Positions 1-9,148 of a stretch of 32,329 nucleotides of DNA are shown piece by piece. The DNA is from Candidatus Fermentibacterota bacterium (GTDB taxonomy: Bacteria; Fermentibacterota; Fermentibacteria; Fermentibacterales; JCC-6), in NCBI GenBank assembly GCA_030592645.1, contig JAUVIR010000039.1:1-32329 (forward strand), in the 5' to 3' direction. Every line of letters starts with the position of its first letter. The first letter of the stretch is position 1. The notes beneath the pieces are model-generated. The model had not been told where the DNA came from. It ran no database searches and was given only the letters and a program-made list of their open reading frames with translations. A program made the translations under genes and the position numbers.

Positions 1-576
1 CAGAATAAGCTGGTCCATTCTGTCAGCTGCAAGGGAAGATGGCAGCAGTAACAGCATCTCGGAAGTCATTGGAAAGGCAGAAAATATTGTTTCATCAAGA
101 AAGCTGATCTGACCATCATTCAGCCATCTGTCTGGTTGAACAAGGTAAGTCACCTGGGTATCATTGAAATTCATTTCCGGTCGCCCTGCCAGCATCAGGT
201 TTGTAATCAGAATGTATCCTGCCAGCAGGAAAGGGAGAGCAAACGCGAGGTGCCTCATCTGAATTCTGAAAGTTGGTCGTAACGTTTTCAACCGCAGGTA
301 GAGTACAAACGCCCCGGTTACCGCCCCGAATAGAATAAAAACTGGTACAATTCCTCTTGTAAGCAGATGAAGCAGTGACAGCAGCACCGCTGCTCCCATA
401 TACAATAGCATTCCGGGGATAACCGAAGGAATCAATCTGAAGTACTTCTTCATTATTCCGATTCGCATAAATAACGAACCGGTGCCATAGAATGCCAGCC
501 AGATCACTGCGATACGAAGCAGTGACCAGACAAGTGAGTCGATACTGAGCCAGTCAGTCATAGGTGTACTTATCAT
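1..576 (-). CDS. Multi-pass membrane protein, GT-C-like, 3' part cut off
   Basis: Only the first 192 codons are present; the gene continues past the left edge. I chose ATG 576 because an AGGA lies 7 nt upstream and it follows the stop of the previous gene by 3 nt; an in-frame ATG at 561 has no such site. Several hydrophobic segments are visible, followed by a polar stretch with VTYLVQPDRWL and later SLAADRMDQL. These line up with VTYAVQPDQWL and SLSQSKTDQL in the protein at 12603-14393, so the two are paralogues. By analogy with GT-C membrane glycosyltransferases, the first long loop after the early helices would hold the active site, but no catalytic residue can be fixed from this fragment. 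It is the last visible gene of the leftward glycan cluster. Function beyond membrane glycan work is not established. Confidence 0.75.
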   Translation of the reverse strand, partial: MISTPMTDWLSIDSLVWSLLRIAVIWLAFYGTGSLFMRIGIMKKYFRLIPSVIPGMLLYMGAAVLLSLLHLLTRGIVPVFILFGAVTGAFVLYLRLKTLRPTFRIQMRHLAFALPFLLAGYILITNLMLAGRPEMNFNDTQVTYLVQPDRWLNDGQISFLDETIFSAFPMTSEMLLLLPSSLAADRMDQLIL

Positions 577-579
577 GTA

Positions 580-1509
580 CTATTCCTGACTGTCTTGGGG
601 AAAGCTGAAATCGTACTGCAGATACTCATATACTATCGGCAATCTGAGACTTCCAGTATTCTGCTGCTCAATTGATGCATAGTATTCAGCGCCAAATTCA
701 TCCGTTGCCAGTACCGAATAGTATCCTGGATTCAGATTTGCAACAATGCTTGCCCCGGGCTGGAGAGCAATGCTATCAAGGTGAATGCCATCCGGACCAT
801 TCTGAGGTATTATCCGCAGTTCGGTTATCACAGCCATCGGCAGACAGTTTTCTATGAAAAGCAATCCGCTGCCATTTCCGGCTATTCCAACCGGTTGCGA
901 AGGATCGATAATCATACTGCCTGTTATTGACACAACGCGGACCGAATCCGGGACTGTGACACGTTCCACGCTGTAAGTTCTGCCGATCTGGTCCACAGCA
1001 TCAACCGAGTAGATACCTTTATCCAGCCAGAGCGTAATACTGTTCCCCGGGAATACTCTGAAGCCATCAATTATGATATCCTCATAAAGCCGTGTTGAAG
1101 ATAGTCTGAAGGTATCCAGGGCAAATCCGTTAAGTGAGTTGGCAATGTTCAGGAGGTAATACCCGTTATCAACATTCGGCCTTCCGAAGGTAATGTACTC
1201 CAGATCAATTTCTAAGGTATCGGGCGCGTTCTTTTTGTAGAAATCAGCAATACCGTAGGAATTTCCCAGTTCATCGAACGCGAGGAAATTACATATTCCC
1301 GAAGGCAGAATGAACGTGAAACTTGAATCCGGCTGTAAACTGAACTGCAGTCTGTTATCCCCTTTGCTTTTATGTCCTGCGCCCCAGACATAAAGACTAA
1401 CTATTTCAAGATCCCTTACTTCATTTATCACTGTAAATTCATGCCGGCCTGATTGATATGGAACATGACCGGAAAGAAGCGCCAGGCTTAAACAAGCGTA
1501 AATGAAAAT
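580..1509 (-). CDS. Secreted protein with three repeated beta-type domains, unknown function
   Basis: I do not recognise a family. The body of the protein contains three related units of about 80-90 residues. Each has an N-terminal L-x-I-x-N-like strand, a PG/PD-S-I/F turn, and a closing motif of the form G-x-Y-S-V-x-A-x-D-E/Q-x-G-x-x-Y (SVDAVDQIGRTYSVE in unit 2, SVLATDEFGAEYYAS in unit 3, FLAFDELGNSYGIAD in unit 1). The first ordinary start is GTG 1431. The frame is open back to the stop of the upstream gene, and the extra residues (FIYACLSLALLSG) look like a signal peptide. An AAGGAG at 1516-1521 sits 6 nt before an in-frame ATT at 1509, so I place the start there, tentatively. It lies between a GT-C glycosyltransferase and another membrane protein, so an exported role tied to the surface glycan is plausible. 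Confidence 0.7.
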   Translation of the reverse strand: MFIYACLSLALLSGHVPYQSGRHEFTVINEVRDLEIVSLYVWGAGHKSKGDNRLQFSLQPDSSFTFILPSGICNFLAFDELGNSYGIADFYKKNAPDTLEIDLEYITFGRPNVDNGYYLLNIANSLNGFALDTFRLSSTRLYEDIIIDGFRVFPGNSITLWLDKGIYSVDAVDQIGRTYSVERVTVPDSVRVVSITGSMIIDPSQPVGIAGNGSGLLFIENCLPMAVITELRIIPQNGPDGIHLDSIALQPGASIVANLNPGYYSVLATDEFGAEYYASIEQQNTGSLRLPIVYEYLQYDFSFPQDSQE

Positions 1510-1527
1510 TCTGAACTCCTTCCGCGG

Positions 1528-3291
1528 TTAAGAGCCAGGACCGGATTTGAGCCTGAAGAGAATGAAGCGGTCAACAGTTAATAATGGATGAAGATTGAAG
1601 GAGACGAATCTCCTCCATTGTTCCAGTTCACCGGCTGATAATTCCGGAGTAATATTTATTGAGGTAAGAAACATATCCAGGGCTAAGTGAGTAATTCCCC
1701 TGTCCCGGAGTGCATTCATCATCTCACCGGAATCCATTCCTGCCCAGAGCATCTCCATCAATTCAAACGGCACTACTTTATGATCGAAAACAGCATATCC
1801 TGGGAAATAGAATGGACGGTTCATATTAACTAACAGCGTTGTATCACTTTGGGATATGTAGCGATCACATTTCTGAAAAAAGTCATAATAGAAAGCGTTT
1901 TCATCAAGATATGTTTCATCATCCAGAAATTCCCATGGTCTTTCGTGTACGTAAAGGTTCATGATTTTGTCTGCTGACCAGATCACGCATACAGAAATCA
2001 GAAGAAGTGCAGCAGATCTCATGATTTTGCTTCTGTTCATGAGAAGGCTTCCGAATGCTTCTGATACCGGAACGGATAGCATTACAAGACCTGGAAGAAG
2101 GTATCGAACCCTGACAGCTGCTCCATTTGCGATCAGTGTTATAACCATATAAATAACCGGCAGCAGGAATTTCCGTCTTTTGTATTTCACTAATGGAAAA
2201 GCAAGGATCGTGCCTGCCAGAAGCAAGGGTCCGGATGATCCGTCGAACAGAGCAGGGTTGTTCCATTCTCCATGAAGCGATATTCGGACAGGAAGAAGGA
2301 GGTAATCCAGGATTCCATTGAGAGAGGTACTGACAGTGTTCATGGCATAGTATCCAGCTGCTCTGCTGCTAAGCTGAGTATCAGGGCCGAAGATCCCCTG
2401 AAACAGCGGATATACCGGATTACCCCATTGCAGGATATTTGGAATAACCCACCATGCCGTGGTAAAGAGAGCAGCGAAAATAGAATATAGAACAGCTCTC
2501 CTGGTCATGTTTCTAAAGAAATACGGCAGAAGAATACAGACGGATAGGAGCACAATGAAACCGTTGTACTTACAGCAGCTCGCGCCTCCAGCCCACAGTA
2601 CCGCAAGAACGGGATTACCTTCTTTTCTGATAAGCTCCAGATAGGCGAGAAGAGAAAAGAAAATAAGAAAAGAATCTGAATAACTCCAGGTTGCATTTCT
2701 GACAAGTTCAGGAATACTCATCAGCACAATCAGAGAAAGAATCGCAATCTTCTTTCTTCCTTTCCTGAGGAAGTAACCAGTAAGTACGGAGCAGCCGGCA
2801 AGGAAACCAAGAAGACTTACCGCTCTTGAGACTCTGAATCCGAAAGTTCCACCTGTAATCGTATAGAAAGTTTCAACAAGGTATGGATAGCTGAAAACTC
2901 CTGACCAGTCCGGTCTGACAATCCTTCCCGCGCAAAGCCATATCCTGGCCTGATAAAGATGATGAATCATGGCGTCTCTTGAAATCGGAGGAAGAAGTAT
3001 CAGAGGGAAGAGTATCAAGCCGCAGAGTGCTATCAGCGCGCCGCCTTCTGGCATAGCTCCCCGTCCGGGCCGAATCCATAGAAGAGTTCCGATTGCAAGG
3101 ATTGCCCATAGCAGCGCTGGTACCAGAAGCCCTGCCCATCCGGCAGCCGATATAAGGAAAAACATCAGCAGGCTTCCAGCGCCGAATCTCCTTGCCCACG
3201 AATTTGATTGAGGAAAAGCCAGAGCTCCGTACCCGCTGATGGAGATAGCCGCTATCGATAGGAAAACAAAAGTAATGATAAGCGTAATCAT
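1528..3291 (-). CDS. Polytopic GT-C-type glycosyltransferase (GT39/RgtA-like)
   Basis: This 587-residue protein is mostly hydrophobic, with roughly a dozen membrane helices and a polar C-terminal tail of about 120 residues. After the first helices comes the loop ISRDAMIHHLYQARIW (Asp about residue 106), followed by a short G-R-I-V-R-P-D-W segment. This resembles the catalytic Asp/YH loop of GT-C enzymes, which use polyprenyl-phosphate sugars as donors. A later GNPVYPLFQG motif is also typical of this group. The enzyme would act at the outer face of the inner membrane. Its start overlaps the stop of the flippase-like gene in an ATGA arrangement, indicating translational coupling. Sugar and acceptor cannot be told from the sequence. 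Confidence 0.85.
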   Translation of the reverse strand: MITLIITFVFLSIAAISISGYGALAFPQSNSWARRFGAGSLLMFFLISAAGWAGLLVPALLWAILAIGTLLWIRPGRGAMPEGGALIALCGLILFPLILLPPISRDAMIHHLYQARIWLCAGRIVRPDWSGVFSYPYLVETFYTITGGTFGFRVSRAVSLLGFLAGCSVLTGYFLRKGRKKIAILSLIVLMSIPELVRNATWSYSDSFLIFFSLLAYLELIRKEGNPVLAVLWAGGASCCKYNGFIVLLSVCILLPYFFRNMTRRAVLYSIFAALFTTAWWVIPNILQWGNPVYPLFQGIFGPDTQLSSRAAGYYAMNTVSTSLNGILDYLLLPVRISLHGEWNNPALFDGSSGPLLLAGTILAFPLVKYKRRKFLLPVIYMVITLIANGAAVRVRYLLPGLVMLSVPVSEAFGSLLMNRSKIMRSAALLLISVCVIWSADKIMNLYVHERPWEFLDDETYLDENAFYYDFFQKCDRYISQSDTTLLVNMNRPFYFPGYAVFDHKVVPFELMEMLWAGMDSGEMMNALRDRGITHLALDMFLTSINITPELSAGELEQWRRFVSFNLHPLLTVDRFILFRLKSGPGS

Positions 3292-4220
3292 TTCGATTTC
3301 TCATTTGAGAAGATCTTTTCGGCGGCAACAAAAACAGCCACAAGAAGAAGTTCTGCTGCAGTTGTTAGAAGGCGTATGGCGATTACTCCCACAATGACAG
3401 TCGGTCTGGGAATAAATGCGGGCAGGACAAGAAACAGCACACCCTCACGGATACCAATACCGCTGGGGGCGAAAAATGCCGCAAGGCCGACTAATCCCGC
3501 GATGCTGTATATACCTGTGATGGTAAGGTAATACCTGAAGCTTACAGGTGAAAGGGAGTTGAAAATGAGAAAAAGCGCAAGACCTGATAATAGAAGGGCA
3601 ATGGTATAAGCTCCGATAAAAAGCAGAATATTCCTGAATGCCGGAACTTCATCAGGGGGAGTTTTTTTTAATAATCTGAATCCCAGATTAATCAGTTTCT
3701 TCAGTAACGGCGGATAAAGGGTAACCAGCATCAGAGCTGCAGCGACAGCTGCTATCCAGCGTACATATTCGGGAATACTTTCCGGAGAAAACGATAATGA
3801 TACAAGTAGAACAAGACATGAAGCGGTAAGTGCGATAATGTATTCCACCATCGTGGCAACTGCCACTCTTTTCTTTGAAAAACCGCGGTAAGCATCCATT
3901 CTAACCAGCAGTAGCGTGATTTTCCCCGGAACGTACTTCCCGAGATAAGAAAGAAACCATCCCCTCGCAGCCCTTATCAGTGGAACGTGCAGACCCATAG
4001 AAGCTGTGAGCCGATGCCAGATCAGAAAACAGAACAGATAATTTATGATTATTAAAGCAGAACCTGCTATGAAATATTCATATTTCAATTCAAAATCATA
4101 GCTGGATATCTCAGAAATATTCTTCCATACGATCGCGATAACCGCAACCAGCACTATTATGAGAAGAACCCTGCTGTACCAGTTGGATTTTAACTTAGAT
4201 ATGTTCATACTGGAATTCAT
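3288..4220 (-). CDS. UPF0104 / lysylphosphatidylglycerol-synthase TM-region flippase-like protein
   Basis: This 310-residue protein has about eight membrane helices and the two family hallmarks: LGKYVPGKI around residue 92 and FAPSGIGIREG in the C-terminal half. The family (MprF N-terminal region, AglD-type proteins) is linked to moving or handling lipid-linked substrates across the membrane. The aminoacyltransferase domain of full MprF is absent. The gene overlaps its upstream neighbour (a glycosyltransferase) and its downstream neighbour (a GT-C enzyme) by 4 nt each. That placement suggests it works on the same lipid-linked sugar, possibly as the flippase, since no Wzx-type protein is visible in the window. 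That role is inference. Confidence 0.85.
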   Translation of the reverse strand: MNSSMNISKLKSNWYSRVLLIIVLVAVIAIVWKNISEISSYDFELKYEYFIAGSALIIINYLFCFLIWHRLTASMGLHVPLIRAARGWFLSYLGKYVPGKITLLLVRMDAYRGFSKKRVAVATMVEYIIALTASCLVLLVSLSFSPESIPEYVRWIAAVAAALMLVTLYPPLLKKLINLGFRLLKKTPPDEVPAFRNILLFIGAYTIALLLSGLALFLIFNSLSPVSFRYYLTITGIYSIAGLVGLAAFFAPSGIGIREGVLFLVLPAFIPRPTVIVGVIAIRLLTTAAELLLVAVFVAAEKIFSNEKSK

Positions 4221-5569
4221 TCAGCTGTATCAGGATAAGAGAATTCAATGATCTTGTTTTCCAATTCAGGCTTATCGGACAGACACAAGCCTTCTTTTCC
4301 TGCATATCCAATAAATCGTTCAAGCAGTAATTTTTCATTCTGCTCAGAAATTCCGCATCCGTGAACATACCGGATGTCTTTCGGATCATAAAGCCATTCT
4401 TCAGGATAGTCATCGTTGATTACACGCAGGAATCGCTCCGCTACTTTCGCGGGAGCCCACTGTTTTTGTACGAATCGCCGCGCCTTTTCTCCGAGTTCAA
4501 TTCGATAATCATGATTCGTGATAAGTTTTTCAATTGCGCTCTCAATATTATCCGGATGGTGATATTCGGTTGGCGGGACAGGTGCGCCCGGCAGGATTCC
4601 CATATCATCGAATGATGCGTAACCTCCGACAACTGCAGGTTTCCCGAAAAATGATGCTTCGGTGGACAGACCGGCCATTACCGTGTCAGAGTAAAGTTGA
4701 TCTATAACGAAATCACAGGCGGCAAGCTCCTGTAATACTTCCCGATTGGCTCTCCCGACTATTTCTACAAACTCAATGGAGTATCCTTTACTTTGCAATT
4801 TTCTGATAATATCGCGAAATACACCAGATCCCTTGAATTCTGAGAAGGAGGGAGCATGAACAATTCGCAGTTTCCTGTTTTCTCCTTCAATCGTATCATC
4901 AGAATTCCTGCTGCATTTTGAATAGAATGGATTTCCTATGCTGAGATATCGAATAAATTTCTTTTCATTGAAGTGTGAACTTGGAGGGTGACTTATGATG
5001 ACATCAGCGTAGTGTTCTATTCGCTTGATCCACTTCTTCTGTTTATTTGCTATCCCGGCACATTTTTCAATCGAACAACCATAATCCCTGGTAATACTTG
5101 AACCATTGATGTAGGAGGGTCTTGTATCACTGCCATGAAACACCCATACAATCTGCTTGCGAAAGAGCTTCAGCAGCGGCAGGTCATACATTTCAAAAAA
5201 GGATGATGTGCCATGAAAAAAGGAAGATGTACCATGAAAAACGAAAACATCACACCAGAACAATGACCAGACAAGCAAAGCAAGTCGCAGGGGGAACAGA
5301 ATCATAACCAGTAATAGAGTCCACCAGAGCTCACAGAGTGATTTCTTTTTCTTTGCTGCTACTTTCCGCGAGAGGATGAATGCCATCAGCCTCATATATG
5401 GATTATGCTTCTTTTCCTCGTTTCCATAATTGAATGGGTGGGCATCAATGCTGAAAAAGTAGGATTTTACCCCGATTTCATCGAAACCTTTTTTAAGATT
5501 CGTGTAATATCCAGCTACTTCGCCAATCCCGAGGAATATTCTGTGTTTACTGCAGCTGATCGGGCTCAA
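4217..5569 (-). CDS. GT4/GT1-like glycosyltransferase
   Basis: The C-terminal half has the GT-B fold signature: after RIVHAPSFSEFKG comes a phosphosugar-binding region with GLSTEASFFGKPAVVGG, then an arm ending near RRFVQKQW. The N-terminus starts RIFLGIGEVAGYY, the usual GT4 glycine-rich loop. The frame is open much further upstream (to 5716), but that part lies inside the preceding acetyltransferase and reads as nonsense. The first ordinary start is TTG 5569, whose TTGA overlaps the acetyltransferase stop. An ATC at 5560 lies 9 nt after AGGAG and is an alternative. A 7-residue HGTSSFF unit is present twice in tandem. The enzyme likely adds a sugar on the cytoplasmic side to a lipid-linked glycan; its donor is unknown. 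Confidence 0.8.
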   Translation of the reverse strand: MSPISCSKHRIFLGIGEVAGYYTNLKKGFDEIGVKSYFFSIDAHPFNYGNEEKKHNPYMRLMAFILSRKVAAKKKKSLCELWWTLLLVMILFPLRLALLVWSLFWCDVFVFHGTSSFFHGTSSFFEMYDLPLLKLFRKQIVWVFHGSDTRPSYINGSSITRDYGCSIEKCAGIANKQKKWIKRIEHYADVIISHPPSSHFNEKKFIRYLSIGNPFYSKCSRNSDDTIEGENRKLRIVHAPSFSEFKGSGVFRDIIRKLQSKGYSIEFVEIVGRANREVLQELAACDFVIDQLYSDTVMAGLSTEASFFGKPAVVGGYASFDDMGILPGAPVPPTEYHHPDNIESAIEKLITNHDYRIELGEKARRFVQKQWAPAKVAERFLRVINDDYPEEWLYDPKDIRYVHGCGISEQNEKLLLERFIGYAGKEGLCLSDKPELENKIIEFSYPDTAE

Positions 5570-6099
5570 CTCCTGTTTCTCAGGATCTGAGCAGGTACTC
5601 CGGCAACAACGCAATATGATGGAACATCTCTGGTTACAACGGAAGATGCACCAATAATCGAGCCTTCTCCCACACTGATGCCGGGGAGAATCACAGAGTC
5701 GATACCGATATCGCATCCGTCCTCTATTTTAACTGCCTTGAATTCCAGTTCGCCTGACATTACCGGTTTTGATAGTTCATCTTCACTGTGAGATGATGTC
5801 AGAATTTTGACCATTGGCCCGATCCCCACAGCTTTCCCGATCAAAATCCCGCCGGCGCTGTGAAAAAAGCATCCCTGCCCAATCCAGGTATGATCACCGA
5901 TGAGCATTTCATTTTTGTAATATCCTTTGAGAATGGTATTGTGACCTATGTACACGTTGTTCCCGATAGTGATACTTTCCGGATGAAAAACCAGAACACC
6001 TTGTTCGAATATTACATTATCTCCTATAGACTTGAAATCATCTATATCAAACTGACCATCTCCATGGCTCTGATACTTTTTATATCTGCTGATTTCCAT
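5566..6099 (-). CDS. Hexapeptide-repeat (left-handed beta-helix) acyltransferase
   Basis: This 177-residue protein consists of imperfect hexapeptide repeats such as IGNNVYIGHNTILKG, IGDHTWIGQGC and VGEGSIIGASSVVTRDV, ending in VVAGVPAQILR, the usual end of sugar O- and N-acetyltransferases of the WbbJ/galactoside-acetyltransferase group. A SSHSEDE segment near the middle carries the His expected to act as the general base. It would use acetyl-CoA in the cytoplasm. It lies 22 nt after the DegT-type aminotransferase gene, so acetylation of an amino-sugar nucleotide is a reasonable guess; O-acetylation of a glycan is the other option. It shares four bases with the next gene. Confidence 0.88.
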   Translation of the reverse strand: MEISRYKKYQSHGDGQFDIDDFKSIGDNVIFEQGVLVFHPESITIGNNVYIGHNTILKGYYKNEMLIGDHTWIGQGCFFHSAGGILIGKAVGIGPMVKILTSSHSEDELSKPVMSGELEFKAVKIEDGCDIGIDSVILPGISVGEGSIIGASSVVTRDVPSYCVVAGVPAQILRNRS

Positions 6100-6121
6100 T
6101 TTATAATCCCTGCATGTTTGC

Positions 6122-7207
6122 TTAAACGTTTTTCAGTGTTTCAACAATGTACTCGATATCCCCGGTTTTCAGATGGTCTCCGACAGGCAATGCAAGCCCC
6201 TTCTTATAAGCCTGCCGGGCAGCAGGGAAATCAGTATCCTCATAGCCGTATTTATCTTTGAAGTATGTCAGGCAATGCAGTGCGTGTGCGCCGAAATTCG
6301 TCTGAACCCCATTCCTGCGAAGATATTCAATCAGCTTATCACGTTCAATTCTCTCAGCCAGAAGAATATGATAGGTTTGATAAACATTTTTTCTGTCAGG
6401 GAAAATGACCGGGGTTCTGATATAATCACAGTTTTCAAGGAGCTTGTTATAACTGTCCGCCATTTTAATTCTGTTTACAATTGTTTTGTCAATATTATCC
6501 ATCTGGGCTAAGCCGAGAGCCGCCTGGAAATCCGTCATTCTATAATTCAATCCGGGGTAAACAAAACCGCTGTTATCCGAAATACCATGGTTTCGCAAGG
6601 CTTGAACCTTATCAGCCAGATTCCTGTCCTCAGTAACTATCAGACCACCTTCGCCGGTTGTAACAGCTTTGCGGGGATGAAAACTGAAACAACCGAAACT
6701 ACCGGATGTTCCGGCTTTTCTGCCATTGTATTCAGTACCGAGAGCACAGGCTGCATCTTCGATCACTAGAAGATCGTATTCCCGGGCTATTCGCATTATG
6801 GGCTCAATGTCAGCAGACTGCCCGAACTCATGTACGGGAATTATTGCTTTTGTTCTGTCCGTTATTTTCGCGACAATTCCTGAAACGTCCAGGCAATAAT
6901 CATCTAAGGTGATATCAACCAGTACAGGTACTGCACCGACAATTTCGACAACATTGGCAGTCGCTGGAAAAGAGAAAGCAGGGATAATTACTTCATCACC
7001 TTTTCCTATCCCGAGTGCCATCAGGCAGAGATGAAGAGCGGCAGTTCCGGATGAGACGATAATAGAATAGCTTGTATTCAGATACTCCTGAAGGACTGTT
7101 TCGAATTCCTTTACATATCTGCCCTGCACCAGATCACCGGATTTTAATATTTCTATTACACTGCTGAGCGCAGCCTCCGGGATACCTGGTTTTGCAAGTC
7201 TAATCAT
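6122..7207 (-). CDS. DegT/DnrJ/EryC1/StrS sugar aminotransferase
   Basis: This is a full-length 361-residue PLP enzyme. It has the SSGTAAL phosphate-binding loop near residue 52, a [10 protein letters not shown] segment whose Asp (about 151) pairs with the PLP ring nitrogen, and [15 protein letters not shown] with Lys at about 180 for the Schiff base. The family transfers an amino group from glutamate to a keto sugar nucleotide. The FHPRK-TTGEGG form resembles 4-aminotransferases (PerA/ArnB type) more than the 3-aminotransferase WbpE, but I cannot settle the position. It overlaps the epimerase/dehydratase gene by 8 nt; that enzyme would make the 4-keto sugar it uses. Confidence 0.92.
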   Translation of the reverse strand: MIRLAKPGIPEAALSSVIEILKSGDLVQGRYVKEFETVLQEYLNTSYSIIVSSGTAALHLCLMALGIGKGDEVIIPAFSFPATANVVEIVGAVPVLVDITLDDYCLDVSGIVAKITDRTKAIIPVHEFGQSADIEPIMRIAREYDLLVIEDAACALGTEYNGRKAGTSGSFGCFSFHPRKAVTTGEGGLIVTEDRNLADKVQALRNHGISDNSGFVYPGLNYRMTDFQAALGLAQMDNIDKTIVNRIKMADSYNKLLENCDYIRTPVIFPDRKNVYQTYHILLAERIERDKLIEYLRRNGVQTNFGAHALHCLTYFKDKYGYEDTDFPAARQAYKKGLALPVGDHLKTGDIEYIVETLKNV

Positions 7208-8153
7208 TCTGCCTGAACCATTCAGCTGTCCTTTTTATACCCTCGTCCAACTCTATTTCTGCTTTGAAGCCAAGCATTCTGTCCGCTTTTTCCACCGATG
7301 GGATTCTCAACTCAATCTCTGCTGAAAGAGCTGGTTTGAAAAGAATTCTGGAGCTGGAATCCAGAACCCTGCAAACTGTCTGTGCCAATCCGTATGTAGT
7401 AACAACGGCTCGTGAATTACCGATATTGAAAGATTCTCCTACAGCTGCCGGATATTCGATACACTTCATCAGACAGTCAACGAAATCATCCACATAACAC
7501 CATGCGCGAATCTGATTACCATCGCCGTAAATATGTATTTCTTCATTCTTCAGTGCTCTCTTAATGAAAACCTGAATTGCACCTTCACCTGTTTGTCCAG
7601 GTCCATATACATTAAAAGGACGAACGGAAACAACAGGCAGCCCGAACTCTCTGAAATATGCAAATGTAAGGTGTTCACCAGCAAGCTTACTTACAGCATA
7701 AGTCCATCGGGCTTCCCCCGCGCTGCCGGCTACAGTTTCAGCGTCCTCAGTGGGTTTGAAAGCCATGCTGCCGAAGACTTCGGAAGTGGAGAAGTCGACA
7801 AAGCGATCTTTAATACCATGAAGTTTAGCGGCTTTAAGGACATTGGCGGTGCCGATCATATTAACAATCATTGTTTCTGTAGGTTTTATTATAACGGTAT
7901 CAATTCCTGCAATAGCAGCGGCGTGAATAACAATATCAGCGCCTTCCATGCTTTCCAGAACGTTTTCATAGTCAAGAACATCAGCATTAATGATTTTAAT
8001 ATTCCTGTGAGTATCGTATCCGCTTCCGGTTAGCGTATCACGATGAAAATTATCATATATTGTTATGGAGTTGTCATTTATCAATCTTGAGATGATGGCA
8101 TTCGCAATGAACCCGGCTCCTCCGGTTATGAATATTTTCTTGTTTGTTATCAT
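7200..8153 (-). CDS. NAD-dependent sugar-nucleotide epimerase/dehydratase (extended SDR)
   Basis: This 317-residue protein begins with the Rossmann motif ITGGAGFIA; the third glycine of the usual GxxGxxG is Ala. It has DVLDYENV and VIHAAA, the STSEVFG catalytic segment, and the Y-x-x-x-K pair in TYAVSKL (Tyr 152, Lys 156), then [10 protein letters not shown] and [10 protein letters not shown]. This is the extended-SDR group that includes 4,6-dehydratases, 4-epimerases and UDP-glucuronate decarboxylases. The S-E after the catalytic Thr fits LegB- or Uxs-like members better than RmlB. AGGA lies 8 nt before the ATG. The following gene encodes the aminotransferase, so a keto-sugar product is likely. 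Confidence 0.9.
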   Translation of the reverse strand: MITNKKIFITGGAGFIANAIISRLINDNSITIYDNFHRDTLTGSGYDTHRNIKIINADVLDYENVLESMEGADIVIHAAAIAGIDTVIIKPTETMIVNMIGTANVLKAAKLHGIKDRFVDFSTSEVFGSMAFKPTEDAETVAGSAGEARWTYAVSKLAGEHLTFAYFREFGLPVVSVRPFNVYGPGQTGEGAIQVFIKRALKNEEIHIYGDGNQIRAWCYVDDFVDCLMKCIEYPAAVGESFNIGNSRAVVTTYGLAQTVCRVLDSSSRILFKPALSAEIELRIPSVEKADRMLGFKAEIELDEGIKRTAEWFRQND

Positions 8154-8194
8154 TCCGCCTGTCCTTTGGTTAATGTGAAAGAAAATCCTGCGGG

Positions 8195-9148
8195 TTACTT
8201 GCCTCTCAAATCCCTGTTTGCTTCCATATCAAAGAGCATTGCAAAGAGAATCGACTGCATCGCCATGATGGTGCAGAAGAGTATGGCTAAAGCGGTCATG
8301 GGTGGTGCAAAGCCCTGGGAAATCCATTGAATGGAAAGCCGGATAATAAGATAAATATCCACCAGTACCAGTACAAAACCCAAGGCGTAGAAAAAGATCA
8401 GAGGGTGGAAATCGCGGATGATGTACTTCTGTATCATCCGGCGGAAAAAAAGCCGTATCAGCAGCATAGGCAAAGAAAACAGCACTTTCGATATTCTGAT
8501 TCCGCTCTTCTCGCCTACATCGTACACAGGTTTTATAGGCACATCCATTACACGCATGTTGTAGATATTACAGGTTACAAGGAAATCGTTCGGCATACCG
8601 TAGCGGGGGTAAATACCTTCCAGGGGCAGCATACGAAGTGCTTTCCGATTAAGAGCCGTATACCCTGTCTGGGAATCGGTAACGTGCCAGTAGCCGGAGG
8701 CGATTTTCGTAAGGAGAGTCAGCGCAGAATTGCCGAGGTAGCGAATACGCGGGATTTTCTTCCAGGCCTCTCCGGTAATAAGGCGATTGCCTTTTGTATA
8801 GTCAGCGCGGTCTTCCACCACAGGATCAAGCAGTCCCGGCATATCATCCGGGTCCATCTGTCCATCTCCTGCCATTACTACGGCAATATCGATATCGTTC
8901 TCTCTGCACCAGATATAACCGGTTCCTATGGCCTTGCCGACGCCTCCGTTCTTTTCGTGCTGAATCAGGAGAACACGGTTATCTTCTTTTTCAAGGCGCT
9001 TGGCGATCTCTGCAGTGCGGTCTTTGCTCATGTCATCGACGACGATAATTTTATCAACGTAATCCGGCATCGTTTTAACTGTACGTTCGATCTGTGTTTC
9101 CTCATTGTAGGCAGGAACAACGATACCAATTTTCTTATTTCTGTACAT
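8195..9148 (-). CDS. GT2 polyprenyl-phosphate glycosyltransferase with two C-terminal TM helices
   Basis: The N-terminal 210 residues are a GT-A domain: [33 protein letters not shown] for the nucleotide, [10 protein letters not shown] for the metal site, and YTKGNRL. After an amphipathic stretch there are two strong membrane helices (about residues 250-270 and 280-305). This layout matches DPM1/GtrB-type enzymes, which load a single sugar onto undecaprenyl phosphate for later use by GT-C enzymes outside. Two GT-C-type proteins in the window are candidate users. The start overlaps the acetyltransferase gene by 14 nt. Confidence 0.9.
   Translation of the reverse strand: MYRNKKIGIVVPAYNEETQIERTVKTMPDYVDKIIVVDDMSKDRTAEIAKRLEKEDNRVLLIQHEKNGGVGKAIGTGYIWCRENDIDIAVVMAGDGQMDPDDMPGLLDPVVEDRADYTKGNRLITGEAWKKIPRIRYLGNSALTLLTKIASGYWHVTDSQTGYTALNRKALRMLPLEGIYPRYGMPNDFLVTCNIYNMRVMDVPIKPVYDVGEKSGIRISKVLFSLPMLLIRLFFRRMIQKYIIRDFHPLIFFYALGFVLVLVDIYLIIRLSIQWISQGFAPPMTALAILFCTIMAMQSILFAMLFDMEANRDLRGK

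Noticed and set aside
5570-5716. N-terminal extension of the GT4-like protein
   Set aside because: The extra residues are Cys- and Arg-rich and read out of frame through the acetyltransferase; the GT fold begins after the overlap.
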